Shown piece by piece: positions 36,414 to 46,243 of a DNA stretch of 64,000 nt. Source of the DNA: Mesorhizobium sp. C432A (GTDB lineage: Bacteria > Pseudomonadota > Alphaproteobacteria > Rhizobiales > Rhizobiaceae). Both the position numbers and the translations under genes were made by a program. Within the stretch, counting starts at the first letter, position 1. Every line of letters starts with the position of its first letter. The stretch covers positions 4,753,001-4,817,000 of the forward strand of contig NZ_CP100470.1 of assembly GCF_030323145.1 (NCBI RefSeq). The letters are read 5' to 3'. The notes under the pieces are model-generated. The model had not been told where the DNA came from, did no database searches, and worked only from the letters and a program-made list of their open reading frames with translations.

Positions 36414-37604
36414 ATGACAATCCAACGTTCGACACTCAAGAAACTTGCTTTTTCGACCTTTTTGCTGACGCTGCCGCTGAATGCCGCCTTTGCGCAAGAC
36501 ACGGCGGTTGCCGACCGACTGAAGGCCGCACTTGCCGTCCAGGGCGTCGATATCACCTGGACCGGCGTTACCGGCGACAATTCCAGCATGGTGCTGCAGG
36601 GCGTGTCGGTCAAACCGGCGGCCGAAAAGGAGGCGCTGCCGATCGGCGACGTCAAGCTCGAAGGCGTGACCGAAGCCAATGGCGGCTTCGATGTCGCGAC
36701 CATCACGACTTCGGCCTTCCAGCACAGCAAGGACGGCGTCACGCTCAACCTCACCCCCTTCGTCATCCACGACGCCAACATCCCGGCTGAGGGCGCTACA
36801 GGCCCGCTCGGCTCGATGATGATCTACAAGTCGGCCGAACTCGAAAACCTGACGGTCAAGGTTGCCGACAAGACCGCCTTCTCGGTGGATGGGCTTGCTG
36901 TCCAGATCACGCCGCCGGCCGACGGCAAGGCGATGGAGTTTTCCGCCACCACGGAAAAGTTCAACGCCGACCTGACCCTGGTCGACGATGCGAAATCCAA
37001 GGAAGCCATCGAGGCCCTCGGCTACCAGAACATCTCGGGCAATATCGAAATCGGCGGCACCTGGCAGCCGAGCGACGGCAAGATGGACCTGTCGAAATAC
37101 GACATCTCGGTCGAGAATGCCGGCACGCTCGGCATGACCTTCGGCCTCGGCGGCTACACGGTCGACTTCGTCAAGTCGCTGCAGGAGATGCAGAAGAAGA
37201 TGGCGGCGCAGCCGGAAGGCGCCGACAATTCGGCGCAAGGCATGGCCCTGCTCGGACTATTGCAGCAGCTCTCCTTCAACAGCGCATCGATCCGCTTCGA
37301 CGACGATTCGCTCACCGGCAAAGTGCTTGAGTATGTCGGCAAGCAGCAGGGCATGTCGGGCAAGGACATCGCCAACCAGGCCAAGGCGATCGTGCCGTTC
37401 GGCATGGCGCAGCTCAACAATCCCGAACTGACCGCCGAAGTGACGGCCGCGGTGAGCAAGTATCTCGACGATCCGAAGAGCCTCGAGATTTCGGCCGAGC
37501 CGCCCGCAGCGGTGCCGTTCGCGCTGATCATGGCCGGCGCCATGTCCAACCCGGCCGACCTGACCAAGACGCTGGGCGTCCACGTCAAGGCCAACGAAGA
37601 CTGA
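36414..37604 (+). CDS. Hypothetical exported protein, ~396 residues
   Basis: The protein starts with a signal peptide (TLKKLAFSTFLLTLPLNAAFAQ) and then forms a long soluble domain rich in beta-type repeats. Examples are SMVLQGVSVKPAAEKEALPI, LENLTVKVADKTAFSVDGL and YQNISGNIEIGGTWQPSDG. The alternation of short strands with 'V-GD-KLEGV'-type turns recalls AsmA/YdgA-like periplasmic barrels, but I do not recognise a family. There are no cysteines and no anchor. The gene stands alone; a palindromic repeat and an IS element lie beyond its stop. Confidence 0.8.
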   Translation: MTIQRSTLKKLAFSTFLLTLPLNAAFAQDTAVADRLKAALAVQGVDITWTGVTGDNSSMVLQGVSVKPAAEKEALPIGDVKLEGVTEANGGFDVATITTSAFQHSKDGVTLNLTPFVIHDANIPAEGATGPLGSMMIYKSAELENLTVKVADKTAFSVDGLAVQITPPADGKAMEFSATTEKFNADLTLVDDAKSKEAIEALGYQNISGNIEIGGTWQPSDGKMDLSKYDISVENAGTLGMTFGLGGYTVDFVKSLQEMQKKMAAQPEGADNSAQGMALLGLLQQLSFNSASIRFDDDSLTGKVLEYVGKQQGMSGKDIANQAKAIVPFGMAQLNNPELTAEVTAAVSKYLDDPKSLEISAEPPAAVPFALIMAGAMSNPADLTKTLGVHVKANED

Positions 37605-37653
37605 TCGAAGTTCGCCCCCTTCTCCCCGTCACTATACGGGGAGAAGGTGCCGG

Positions 37654-38982
37654 TGTCCGAACCGGATAGATAGGTAACAGAATGGACCGATAGCATGGGT
37701 GACAGTTTTCTTGTCCGCCGGAGGACCGGCGATGGTTTGGCGAGAGACTGGCATCATGGACGAGCGGCTACGGTTTGTTGTGGAGTGTCTTTCTGGGGAT
37801 GAGACGATGGTTGCGCTTTGTGCGGCCTACGGGATCTCACGCAAGAACGGCTACAAATGGCTAGGACGCTATCGGACGTTTGGGCCTGAGGGTTTGCACG
37901 ACCTGCCGCGAGCCCCGCTCAATCATGGCCGGGCGACAGCTCAGGATCTGGTTGAGCGGATTGTGGCGGCCAAGGAGCTGCATCCGCTTTGGGGTCCAAA
38001 GAAGATCGTGGCACGGTTCAGGCGCACGGCTCCCGAGTTCATGTGGCCTTCAGCCTCGACGGTCGGCGCGATCCTTGCGCGGCATGGGCTTGTCCGCGCC
38101 CGCAAGCGACCCCGCCTGCGGGCCTGCGGCAATGGACCCTGGCCACAGCCGCAAGAACCGAACGCGGTGTGGACTGGCGATCACAAGGGCTGGTTCCGGA
38201 CCCGCGACGGCTGGCGTTGCGAACCCTTGACGGTGATGGATGCGTCGAGCCGCTACCTCCTGGCGCTCGAAGCGACGGGATCGACGGCCGATAGCGAAGC
38301 CTGGCCGGTGTTCGAACGGCTGTTTGAAGAGCATGGCCTGCCGGATCGCTCCAGAAGCGACAATGGCCCGCCCTTCGCATCGGCCGGCGTCACCGGACTG
38401 ACGCCGCTTGTCGTGCGCTTCATCAAGCTCGGCATCACCTTGGAGCGGATCGCACCCGGCAGGCCACAGCAGAACGGACGTCACGAGCGCTTTCACCTGA
38501 CCATGCTGCCGATGGCCGAGGCACCGGAAGCCGACCGAACGGCACAGGGCCAGGCCTTCGAGACCTTCCGCCAAAGCTACAATGAGGAACGTCCCCATGA
38601 GGCGCTGGGCATGGATACGCCCGCCCAGCACTACCGGTCCTCACAGCGCGCCATGCCCAGGACACCACCCGAGCCCGTCTATCCGGCCGAGGCCTCGGTC
38701 CGCCGCGTGCGCCACAATGGCGAGATCCGATGGAATGGCGGCTTCATATATGTCTCGCAAGCGCTGGCTGGCGAACCGGTCGCTGCGTTGGAGACCGAAG
38801 ACGGACAATGGACACTCTCATTCCATGCCCACCCGCTCGGCATCATCGACACACGGCACATGAAGCTTGCCCGCCGCAGCGCCGCGCCAACCAATCCGCT
38901 TGGCGCTGCGGCGGACGCATAGGGGGAGAGAAGTGTCACCTATGTATCCGGTTCAAAGTGTTACCCATCTATCGGCTGGACA
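37654..38982 (+). mobile_element. IS481-family insertion sequence, complete
   Basis: The element is 1329 bp and carries one transposase gene. Its ends begin TGTCC and form imperfect inverted repeats of about 50 bp with internal GATAGAT-GGTAACA and GGTGACA blocks shared by both ends. A 4-bp direct repeat CCGG (37650-37653 and 38983-38986) flanks it, the presumed target duplication. It is inserted in a palindromic intergenic repeat. The transposase frame is intact, so it may be active. Confidence 0.88.
37732..38922 (+). CDS. IS481-family transposase
   Basis: The 396-residue DDE transposase has an N-terminal helix-turn-helix (DETMVALCAAYGISRKNGYK) and an rve integrase core with the acidic residues in WTGDHKGWFR, SRSDNGPPFASAG and QQNGRHERFHLTM. 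The C-terminal region has HEALGMDTPAQHYRSS and an Ig-like tail. It begins at an ATG at 37732 inside the left end of the element. It appears complete. Confidence 0.92.
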   Translation: MVWRETGIMDERLRFVVECLSGDETMVALCAAYGISRKNGYKWLGRYRTFGPEGLHDLPRAPLNHGRATAQDLVERIVAAKELHPLWGPKKIVARFRRTAPEFMWPSASTVGAILARHGLVRARKRPRLRACGNGPWPQPQEPNAVWTGDHKGWFRTRDGWRCEPLTVMDASSRYLLALEATGSTADSEAWPVFERLFEEHGLPDRSRSDNGPPFASAGVTGLTPLVVRFIKLGITLERIAPGRPQQNGRHERFHLTMLPMAEAPEADRTAQGQAFETFRQSYNEERPHEALGMDTPAQHYRSSQRAMPRTPPEPVYPAEASVRRVRHNGEIRWNGGFIYVSQALAGEPVAALETEDGQWTLSFHAHPLGIIDTRHMKLARRSAAPTNPLGAAADA

Positions 38983-39167
38983 CCGGCAGGCGGATGAGGG
39001 GCGGCGCCAACGCCTGCAAATTGTAGTTCGATGCTGAACCGATTGTCAGAAGGCGCCAACTGCTAAGGCCGTTCGCCAATCGCCTGCATGCGTGCTGCCC
39101 CTCATTGTCCTGCCGGACATTTCTCCCCGTATAGAGACGGGGAGAAAGGGCAGCTTCAACGCTGCCG

Positions 39168-40961
39168 TCAGTCCTTCTTCACTGCCGCGACACGCAGCGA
39201 CAGATCACGCAACTGCTGCGGCGAGGCTTCCGAAGGCGCGTTCATCAACAAATCGTAGGCCTGCTGGTTCATCGGGAACATGGTGATCTCTCGCAGGTTC
39301 TTGGCGCCGACCAGCAGCATGACGACACGGTCGACGCCGGCCGCCATGCCGCCATGCGGCGGGGCGCCATACTGGAAGGCGCGGTAAAGGCCACCAAAGC
39401 GTTCTTCCACCGTGGCGCGGTCGAGGCCAACCGTCTCGAACGCCTTGACCATGGTTTCCGGCAAATGGTTGCGGATACCGCCAGAGGCGATCTCGAAGCC
39501 GTTGCAGACCATGTCGTACTGGAAGGCCTTGATGCCGAGCAGGTCGTCGCCGTTGAGCGCGTCGATACCGCCTTGCGGCATCGAGAACGGGTTGTGGGCG
39601 AAGTCGATCTTCTTCTCCTCCTCGCTCCATTCGAAGAACGGGAAGTCGACGATCCAGCACAATTCGAAGCGCTCGCGGTCGACAAGGTTCAGTTCTTCGC
39701 CGGCACGCGTACGCGCGGCACCGGCGAAGGTGACGAACTTCTTCGGATCGCCGGCGACGAAGAAGGCGGCGTCGCCATCGGCAAGGCCGAGCTGCTGACG
39801 GATCGCCTCGGTGCGCTCCTCGCCGATGTTCTTGGCCAGCGGACCGGCGCCTTCAAGCTTGTCGCCTTCCTTGCGCCAGAAGATGTAACCCAGTCCCGGC
39901 TGGCCCTCGCCCTGCGCCCACGAGTTCATGCGGTCGCAGAAGGCGCGGCTGCCGCCGGTCTTGGCCGGAATGCCCCATACTTCGGCCTTCGGATCGTTGG
40001 CCAGGATGTTGGCGAAGACCTTGAAGCCGGAATCGCGGAAATGGTCGGAGACGGCCTGCATCTCGATCGGGTTGCGCAGGTCCGGCTTGTCGGAGCCGTA
40101 TTTGCGCATCGCGACATCGTACGGGATGCGCTGGAATGTCTGCGTCACCGGCTTGCCGTTGGCGAAAGTCTCGAAGACGCCCCGCATCACCGGTTCCATG
40201 GTCGACAGCACGTCGTCCTGCTCGACGAAGCTCATTTCGAGGTCGAGTTGGTAGAATTCGCCGGGCAGACGGTCGGCGCGCGGGTCCTCGTCGCGGAAGC
40301 AGGGCGCGATCTGGAAATAGCGGTCGAAGCCCGAAACCATGATCAGCTGCTTGTACTGCTGCGGCGCCTGCGGCAGCGCGTAAAAGGTGCCGGGATGGAT
40401 GCGCGACGGCACCAGGAAGTCGCGCGCACCTTCCGGCGACGAGGCCGTCAGGATCGGCGTCGAGAATTCGGTGAAGCCGACATCGGTCATACGCTTGCGC
40501 ATCTCGGCGATGATTTTCGTGCGCGCCACGATGTTCCTGTGCAGCGTCTCGCGGCGCAGGTCCAGGAAACGGTACTTCAGGCGGATGTCTTCGGGATAGT
40601 CGGGCTCGCCGAACACCGGCAGCGGCAATTCCTTGGCTGCCGACAGCACCTCGATCTCGCGCGCAAAAATCTCGATCTCGCCGGTCGGCAGGTTGGCGTT
40701 GGTGGTGTCCGGCAGGCGCGCCTTGACCTCGCCGTCGACGCGGATCACCCATTCGCCACGCAGCGTCTCGGCCACCTTGAAGGCGGGCGAATCCGGATCG
40801 GCGACGATCTGGGTCAGGCCGTAATGGTCGCGCAGATCGATGAACAGCAGGCCGCCATGATCGCGCACGCGATGCACCCAGCCCGACAGGCGAACCGAAG
40901 AGCCGACATCGCTCTTTCTCAACTGGGCACAGGTGTGGCTGCGGTAACGATGCATTGTCAT
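39168..40961 (-). CDS. aspS: Aspartyl-tRNA synthetase
   Basis: AspS charges tRNA-Asp and, in organisms with GatCAB, probably also tRNA-Asn. The 597-residue bacterial-type enzyme has an N-terminal OB-fold ([20 protein letters not shown]), class II motif 2 ([20 protein letters not shown]), the bacterial insertion domain and motif 3 ([20 protein letters not shown]). The start may be this ATG or the one two codons later. It lies alone between the class A repeat and a DeoR gene. Confidence 0.97.
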   Translation of the reverse strand: MTMHRYRSHTCAQLRKSDVGSSVRLSGWVHRVRDHGGLLFIDLRDHYGLTQIVADPDSPAFKVAETLRGEWVIRVDGEVKARLPDTTNANLPTGEIEIFAREIEVLSAAKELPLPVFGEPDYPEDIRLKYRFLDLRRETLHRNIVARTKIIAEMRKRMTDVGFTEFSTPILTASSPEGARDFLVPSRIHPGTFYALPQAPQQYKQLIMVSGFDRYFQIAPCFRDEDPRADRLPGEFYQLDLEMSFVEQDDVLSTMEPVMRGVFETFANGKPVTQTFQRIPYDVAMRKYGSDKPDLRNPIEMQAVSDHFRDSGFKVFANILANDPKAEVWGIPAKTGGSRAFCDRMNSWAQGEGQPGLGYIFWRKEGDKLEGAGPLAKNIGEERTEAIRQQLGLADGDAAFFVAGDPKKFVTFAGAARTRAGEELNLVDRERFELCWIVDFPFFEWSEEEKKIDFAHNPFSMPQGGIDALNGDDLLGIKAFQYDMVCNGFEIASGGIRNHLPETMVKAFETVGLDRATVEERFGGLYRAFQYGAPPHGGMAAGVDRVVMLLVGAKNLREITMFPMNQQAYDLLMNAPSEASPQQLRDLSLRVAAVKKD

Positions 40962-41085
40962 GTCAAAATTCCGGGGTGCTGGGTTGTGGCCCGAGCATCA
41001 AAGCACGGTCCAAAATTTGCGCGAAAAGCGCATGGGAGGCCGGATTTGTCAAGGCAAGCCGGGCGATCGGGCGCAGGCCCATTGT

Positions 41086-41844
41086 TCAAGCGAAGTGGAT
41101 TTCGGCGCCCTGGCGTTCGAAGTCGGCGAGGATCGCGGCCGGCGCGGTCTTTTCGACCACGAGGTGGCGGATCGCCTCTGGCCTGGCGACCCGGTAGGGT
41201 GCGGCTGTGGCTAGCTTGTCGTTGGTTACAGCGATGACGATGCCTGCGCTGTTCTTGGCCATCGCCCGCTTTACCTCGGCCTCAGCCGAATCGAAGGCCG
41301 TGACGCCGCGCGACGCATCGAGGCCGCAGGATCCGAGAACAAACAGGTCCGCGCCAAGTTGCGCGACAGCGGCAAGCGTGTCGGCGCCGACGCAGGCGCC
41401 GAGATGGCGGTCGAACCGCCCGCCCAGCACAATCAGTTCGACCAAAGCGTGGTCTGACAGGACGGAGGCAATTTCGAGCGAATTGGTGGCGACGGTCAGA
41501 TCGATGTCGCGCGGGATGGCCCTGGCGACCGCGGCATTGGTCGAGCCGCTGTCGATGAACAGGGTCTGTCCGCGCGAAAGCAGTGCCGCGGTCGCGCGGG
41601 CCAGCCGCGTCTTTTCTTCGACCGCATGGCCGGCGCGCAGGCCGACCGGCGTGGCCGCGAAGGGTGCGGCCGCGACCGCGCCGCCATAGACGCGGCGGCA
41701 CTGCCCGGCCTTGGCCAACTCCCTGAGGTCGCGCCGAACCGTGTCTTCCGAAACGCCGAAGCGGCCTGCCAGCTCGCCGGCCAGCACCCTTCCCTCGACG
41801 GCCAGGCGATCGCGAATAATTTGATGCCGCTCATCGGTCAGCAT
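41086..41844 (-). CDS. DeoR-family transcriptional regulator
   Basis: The 252-residue protein has the DeoR HTH (MLTDERHQIIRDRLAVEGRV, GRFGVSEDTVRRDLRELAKA, CRRVYGGAVA) and a DeoRC sugar-phosphate sensing domain (LFIDSGSTNAAVARAI, VELIVLGGRFDRHLGACVG). I chose the ATG at 41844; the long upstream ORF runs through operator DNA. It is divergent from an MFS transporter with a repeated TGCA operator in between. It probably represses that transporter in response to a phosphorylated sugar. Confidence 0.9.
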   Translation of the reverse strand: MLTDERHQIIRDRLAVEGRVLAGELAGRFGVSEDTVRRDLRELAKAGQCRRVYGGAVAAAPFAATPVGLRAGHAVEEKTRLARATAALLSRGQTLFIDSGSTNAAVARAIPRDIDLTVATNSLEIASVLSDHALVELIVLGGRFDRHLGACVGADTLAAVAQLGADLFVLGSCGLDASRGVTAFDSAEAEVKRAMAKNSAGIVIAVTNDKLATAAPYRVARPEAIRHLVVEKTAPAAILADFERQGAEIHFA

Positions 41845-41866
41845 TGCATGATCCTGTTTTTTTCCA

Positions 41867-41899
41867 TGCACGTTCTTGCACGATTTGCATGTTTGTGCA
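41867..41899. promoter_or_regulatory. DeoR-type operator with four phased TGCA boxes
   Basis: TGCA occurs at 41867, 41877, 41886 and 41896, mostly as TTGCA/TGCAC/TGCAA, at 9-10-bp steps, i.e. on one face of the helix. It is centred between the divergent DeoR and MFS genes. Confidence 0.55.
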
Positions 41900-41956
41900 A
41901 GATGTAGGCATATCAAACAGTGACAACCGTCGACTCTCTTCCCCGAAAGCATCGTC

Positions 41957-43162
41957 ATGACCTTTGGCCTCCGCCTCGCTCCGCAACACCGGGTCTACGC
42001 CGGCTTTGCGATCTATTCGTTCGCCATGGGCCAAATCTTCCCGCGGCTGCCCGACATCAAGCACGCCATGGGCATCGGGGACGGCACGCTCGGGCTAAGC
42101 CTGATCGGGACGCCGATCGGCACCTTGACCGCGCTGACGCTGGCGGCGCCGATCCTGGAGCGCATCGGCTTCCGCCGCGCGCTGCTCGGGCTGGTGCCGC
42201 TTTTGTCGGTTGTCTTTGCCATTGCCGTGCATGCGCCTGGGCCGCTTGCGCTGTTCCTGATGCTGTTTCCGGTCGGCCTGATGATCGGCAGCGTCGAGAT
42301 CATTCTCAATGTCGAGGCCGATAGAACCGAATTCCTGCTCAAGCGCCGGATCATGAACCGGGCGCATTCGTTCTGGAGCATCGGCTTTTTCGGCGCCGGC
42401 CTGTTCGGCGCCGCGCTTGCGCATCTCGGCATTTCGCCGCAACTGCACCTGGCGATTGTCGTACCGATGGTGGCGACAGGAATCGCGCTGTTTCTCGGCG
42501 GTTACGAACCGGCGCCGAGCCGCTTCGCTGGCAATGACGAGACGGCGCCAAGGCTGGCGCGGCCGACGCTGCCGATCCTCGTCCTCGTCGCGGTGACACT
42601 GTCGGCGATGCTGATGGAAGGCGCCAGCATCGACTGGTCGGCAATCTACATGCGCACCGTGTTCGATGCGGGCCCTTTCGTCGCCGGCTTCACCGTGGCG
42701 CTGTTTGCATTCTCGCAAGCGAGCACGCGCTTCTTTGCCGACTCCTTTGTCGACCGCCACTCGCCGAGCGTCGTGGCGCGGGTGCTGCTGGCGACGATGG
42801 CGGTGGGCGTGCTGCTCGTCTTCTTCTCGCCTGCCCCGCTCGTATCGATGCTGGGCTTTGCGCTACTTGGCATCGGCAGCAGCGTGCTCTTTCCGCTGGC
42901 GATCTCGGCGGCAGCCCAGCGGACGGACCGCTCCGCGACGATCAATGTCGCGGCGCTGTCGCAGATTTCCTTCGTCGCCTTCCTGCTCGGCCCGCCGCTG
43001 CTCGGTTTCGTCTCCGACCATTGGGGCATCCGCTCGGCCTTCGGTATCGGCATCCCGTTCATCATGCTCAGCCTGCTGACCGCCGGCTCGCTTGGCCGAA
43101 GGGCTGCCCGGGGCGAGCCTGCGCCGGCGAGCGAAGCTTTGGCGAGGGCCGACGGAGCTTGA
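41957..43162 (+). CDS. MFS transporter divergent from DeoR regulator
   Basis: The 401-residue protein has about twelve membrane helices (GFAIYSFAMGQIFPRLPDIK, LGLVPLLSVVFAIAV, AFLLGPPLLGFVSDHWGI). The pattern and length fit FucP/YbjJ-like MFS carriers of sugars or related compounds. A conserved motif around EADRTEFLLKRRIMNRAHSF marks that subgroup. Adjacent DeoR control supports a sugar substrate, but this is inference. Confidence 0.85.
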   Translation: MTFGLRLAPQHRVYAGFAIYSFAMGQIFPRLPDIKHAMGIGDGTLGLSLIGTPIGTLTALTLAAPILERIGFRRALLGLVPLLSVVFAIAVHAPGPLALFLMLFPVGLMIGSVEIILNVEADRTEFLLKRRIMNRAHSFWSIGFFGAGLFGAALAHLGISPQLHLAIVVPMVATGIALFLGGYEPAPSRFAGNDETAPRLARPTLPILVLVAVTLSAMLMEGASIDWSAIYMRTVFDAGPFVAGFTVALFAFSQASTRFFADSFVDRHSPSVVARVLLATMAVGVLLVFFSPAPLVSMLGFALLGIGSSVLFPLAISAAAQRTDRSATINVAALSQISFVAFLLGPPLLGFVSDHWGIRSAFGIGIPFIMLSLLTAGSLGRRAARGEPAPASEALARADGA

Positions 43163-43266
43163 ACGGCCGCACTTGAAGCCACACACCTGTTGGCGGCGGG
43201 ACAAGCCACTGGCATTGGCCACACCGATGGTTCAGAACTGTGGAGCCACCTAAGCAACGGTTCCGT

Positions 43267-44511
43267 ATGTCCTCCATCCGCCCGCTGATCCCGCTCCTCA
43301 TCGCCGCCGGCATCCTGCTTGGCGGCAACGGGCTGCAGGGCACGCTGATCGCGTTGCGCGGCGCGCAGGAAGGGTTTTCGGCCTCCGACATCGGCCTGAT
43401 GGGCACGTTCTATTTCGCCGGCTTCCTGTTGGGGTGCCTGGCCGTCACCCGTATCCTCAAGGCAGTCGGCCATGTCCGGACGTTTTCAGCGCTCGCCGCC
43501 ATCGCCGCTGCCAGTACGCTGCTCCTGGTGCTGGTGATCGATCCGGTGATGTGGTGCGCGGTGCGCTTTGCCGGCGGTTTCTGTTTTGCCGGCCTGTTCA
43601 CCGTCATGGAAGCCTGGCTGAACTCCGGCGTCGAAAACAAGGATCGTGCGCGGGTGCTCGCCGTCTACCGCATGGTCGATATCGGCTCGGTAACCGGCGC
43701 GCAGTTCCTGATCCCGATCTTCGGCCCCGGCGGCTTTGCCATCTTCGCCATCATGTCGATGATGATCACGCTGTCGCTGGTTCCGGTGTCGCTCGGCGAC
43801 CGCTCCAACCCGACGCCGCCGGAAGACGTCAAGCTCGATCTCGCCCGCGTCTGGCGGATTTCGCCGCTCGGCTGCTTCGGCTGCATCTGCGTCGGCGTCA
43901 CCAACAGCGCGTTCCGCACGCTGTCGCCAGTCTATGCCGAGCAGATCGGCATGTCGGTGGCCGATGTCGTCACCTTCGTCAGCGTCGGCATCTTCGGCGG
44001 CGCCCTCATCCAGTATCCGCTGGGCTACCTCTCCGACCGCTGGGATCGGCGCGCGGTGCTTTTGGCCACGACATGCGGCGCCATGTTCGCCGCGCTGGCG
44101 CTGGTCTTCGTCGCCGGCGCCGATCCGACCCTCAATTTGATTATCGTCTTCATCTTCGGCAGCTTCGCCATGCCGCTCTATTCGCTGTCGGCGGCGCATT
44201 CCAACGACCGCGCCGACAAGGGCGAGTTCGTGCTGATCAACGCCGCCTTGATGCTGTTCTATTCATTCGGCGCCATTGGTGGCCCCTTCGCGGCGTCCGC
44301 AGTGATGCAACATTTCGGACCGGGCGCCCTGTTTGTCTTCAGCGCAGTCGTCTACGCCACCCTCATCGCCGTCATTCTCTACCGCATGCAGGTGCGCGGC
44401 AGCGTGCCGGCGGGCAAGCGCAGCCGCTTCACGGCGCTGCTGCGCACATCAACCGTCTTCGCGCGGCTGGCGCGCAGGAATGGCGATTCCGACGGATCGG
44501 CTGATACTTGA
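43267..44511 (+). CDS. MFS transporter (YcaD-like)
   Basis: The 414-residue protein has twelve membrane helices. It opens with IRPLIPLLIAAGILLGGNGL, followed by LRGAQEGFSASDIGLMGTFY and CFAGLFTVMEAWLNSGVENK, features of the YcaD-like MFS group. The second half carries IQYPLGYLSDRWDRRAVLLA. The tail is basic. The start may be ATG 43267 or a GTG nine codons earlier. It follows the other MFS gene by 104 bp in the same direction. Confidence 0.85.
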   Translation: MSSIRPLIPLLIAAGILLGGNGLQGTLIALRGAQEGFSASDIGLMGTFYFAGFLLGCLAVTRILKAVGHVRTFSALAAIAAASTLLLVLVIDPVMWCAVRFAGGFCFAGLFTVMEAWLNSGVENKDRARVLAVYRMVDIGSVTGAQFLIPIFGPGGFAIFAIMSMMITLSLVPVSLGDRSNPTPPEDVKLDLARVWRISPLGCFGCICVGVTNSAFRTLSPVYAEQIGMSVADVVTFVSVGIFGGALIQYPLGYLSDRWDRRAVLLATTCGAMFAALALVFVAGADPTLNLIIVFIFGSFAMPLYSLSAAHSNDRADKGEFVLINAALMLFYSFGAIGGPFAASAVMQHFGPGALFVFSAVVYATLIAVILYRMQVRGSVPAGKRSRFTALLRTSTVFARLARRNGDSDGSADT

Positions 44512-44586
44512 CCGAAGGGCGGCTTGACGAAAGCGCCCATGGCTGAAATTGAAAGAGAACCTTACCCGTTACTAAAAAGCGATTTG

Positions 44587-45738
44587 ATGCACGTCATCAC
44601 CACCCAAAATGAGCTCGAGTCCGTTCTCGCCGCTTTTGAAAAGTCGGATTTCGTCACCGTCGACACCGAATTCATCCGCGAAACGACATTCTGGCCGATT
44701 CTGTGCCTGATCCAGATGGCGGCGCCAGGCGTCACCGCGCTGATCGACCCGCTGGCGCCCGACATCAACCTCGCCCCGTTCTTCCGGCTGATGGCCAATG
44801 AAGCGGTGGTCAAGGTTTTCCATGCCGCGCGCCAGGACATTGAAATCATCGTCCATCTCGGCGATCTGGTGCCGCATCCGGTGTTCGACACCCAGGTCGC
44901 GGCCATGGTCTGCGGCTTCGGCGACAGCGTCTCCTACGATCAGCTGGTGCAGCGCATCACCGGCGCACGGCTCGACAAATCCTCGCGTTTCACCGACTGG
45001 CGCCACCGGCCGCTGTCGGACAAGCAGCTCGATTATGCGCTGGCCGACGTCACCCATCTGATCGACGTCTACAAGCACCTCAGCGCCGAACTGGAGCGGG
45101 AAAACCGCGCCCATTGGCTGAACGAGGAAATGGAGGTGCTGACTTCGCGCGAGACCTACGATCCGCACCCCGAGGATGCCTGGAAGCGGCTGAAGATGCG
45201 GCTGCGCAAGCCGCAGGAGCTGGCGATCGTGCAGACGGTGGCGGCATGGCGCGAACGCGAGGCGCGCGAGCGTGACGTGCCGCGCGGCCGGGTGCTCAAG
45301 GACGACGCCATATACGAGGTCGCCCAGCAGGCGCCGCGCGATGCGGCAGCCCTTGGCAAGCTGCGCACCACGCCGAAAGGCTGGGAACGGTCATCGACGG
45401 CAACGGCGCTGCTCGGCGCGGTCAACACGGCGCTCGCTTTGCCCCGCGAAGAAATGCCGAAGCTGCCCAAGAGCTTTCAGCCGCCCGAGGGCTCCAATGC
45501 CGCCTCCGAGCTGTTGAAAGTGCTGTTGCGGATCGTCGCCGAGAAGGAAGGCGTCGCCTCGAAAGTGCTGGCGTCCAGCGACGACATCGACCGCATCGCC
45601 GCCGAAGGCGAAGCCGCAGACGTGCCGGCGCTGCAGGGATGGCGGCGTACGGTGTTCGGCGAAGCCGCGCTGAAGCTGGTGCGCGGCGAAATCGGCATCA
45701 AGTTCGACAAGCGCAAGATCGCGGTGTTCGATTTGTAG
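44587..45738 (+). CDS. rnd: Ribonuclease D
   Basis: Rnd is a 3'-5' exoribonuclease trimming tRNA and other small RNAs. The 383-residue protein has DEDD residues in FVTVDTEFIRETTFWPILC, FHAARQDIEIIVHLGD and the Y-D site QLDYALADVTHLIDVY. An HRDC domain follows around residues 210-290 (ELAIVQTVAAWREREARERD). The ATG at 44587 (MHVITTQNEL) is the most likely start; the 21 extra in-frame codons upstream look non-coding. It is convergent with the MAPEG gene. Confidence 0.92.
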   Translation: MHVITTQNELESVLAAFEKSDFVTVDTEFIRETTFWPILCLIQMAAPGVTALIDPLAPDINLAPFFRLMANEAVVKVFHAARQDIEIIVHLGDLVPHPVFDTQVAAMVCGFGDSVSYDQLVQRITGARLDKSSRFTDWRHRPLSDKQLDYALADVTHLIDVYKHLSAELERENRAHWLNEEMEVLTSRETYDPHPEDAWKRLKMRLRKPQELAIVQTVAAWREREARERDVPRGRVLKDDAIYEVAQQAPRDAAALGKLRTTPKGWERSSTATALLGAVNTALALPREEMPKLPKSFQPPEGSNAASELLKVLLRIVAEKEGVASKVLASSDDIDRIAAEGEAADVPALQGWRRTVFGEAALKLVRGEIGIKFDKRKIAVFDL

Positions 45739-45791
45739 ACCCCCACCCCGCTCCGCTCCGCGGAGCGACCCTCCCCACAAGGGGGAGGGTA
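45739..45791. repeat. Palindromic intergenic repeat, single unit
   Basis: The unit contains CTCCGCTCCGCGGAGCG and an ACCCTCCCC...GGGGGAGGGT stem. It occupies the gap between convergent rnd and MAPEG genes and is of a different class from the paired repeats. Confidence 0.7.
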
Positions 45792-45801
45792 AACAACTGC
45801 C

Positions 45802-46221
45802 CTACACCGCTCCGAGCAGGTGTAGCGCGAACCAGATCCATGCCAGCAAGAGAATGATCGCGCCGACGTAGAAGGCGCAGCTGCGAAACCGCAGATTGTT
45901 GCTGGTGAGGTGGACCCAGGCGTGGCCATAGCGGGAAATCACGAAAATCCACATCAAGGCCAGGGTCAGATAATTGACGCCATTGGTCGCGTGCAGCGCC
46001 AGACACAGCACATAGAACAGCACCGGCAGTTCGAACTGGTTGATGAGATTGTTGGCAACCGTGACGCTCGACCCGGGCTCGGTCGTGCGCACCTTGTATT
46101 GACCGACCTTGGCCTCGCCCGATTTGACCGCGCCGTAGCGGCGCCGGCCCATCACGACATAGACGATATAGACGAGCAACACCTGCGCCAGCATCGGCCA
46201 GAAAATCGCGGTCTGGCTCAT
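45802..46221 (-). CDS. MAPEG family membrane protein
   Basis: The 139-residue protein has four helices: FWPMLAQVLLVYIVYVVMGR, then after a basic loop the MAPEG-type NLINQFELPVLFYVLCLAL, LALMWIFVISRYGHAWVHL and CAFYVGAIILLLAWIWFAL. The NQFE-L and SRYGHA motifs fit the glutathione/eicosanoid-metabolism superfamily. Role in bacteria is unclear. It is the last gene of a guaB-membrane protein-MAPEG run, 22 bp after its neighbour. Confidence 0.87.
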   Translation of the reverse strand: MSQTAIFWPMLAQVLLVYIVYVVMGRRRYGAVKSGEAKVGQYKVRTTEPGSSVTVANNLINQFELPVLFYVLCLALHATNGVNYLTLALMWIFVISRYGHAWVHLTSNNLRFRSCAFYVGAIILLLAWIWFALHLLGAV

Positions 46222-46243
46222 GGCGTTGCCCCTGCTCTGTCGT

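Larger units (their letters stand above)
37615..39150. repeat. Inverted pair of class A repeats; left unit split by an IS481 element
   Basis: The left unit (37615-37653) resumes at 38983-39009 on the other side of the insertion: ...GGAGAAGGTGCCGG | CCGGCAGGCGGATGAGGGGC. Removing the element restores a typical unit. The right, inverted unit is at 39092-39150, next to the aspS stop. The pair lies between convergent genes. Confidence 0.85.

Noticed and set aside
39354..41237. 627-codon plus-strand frame opposite aspS
   Set aside because: It mirrors AspS, which has all class II synthetase motifs; no ribosome site or family features.
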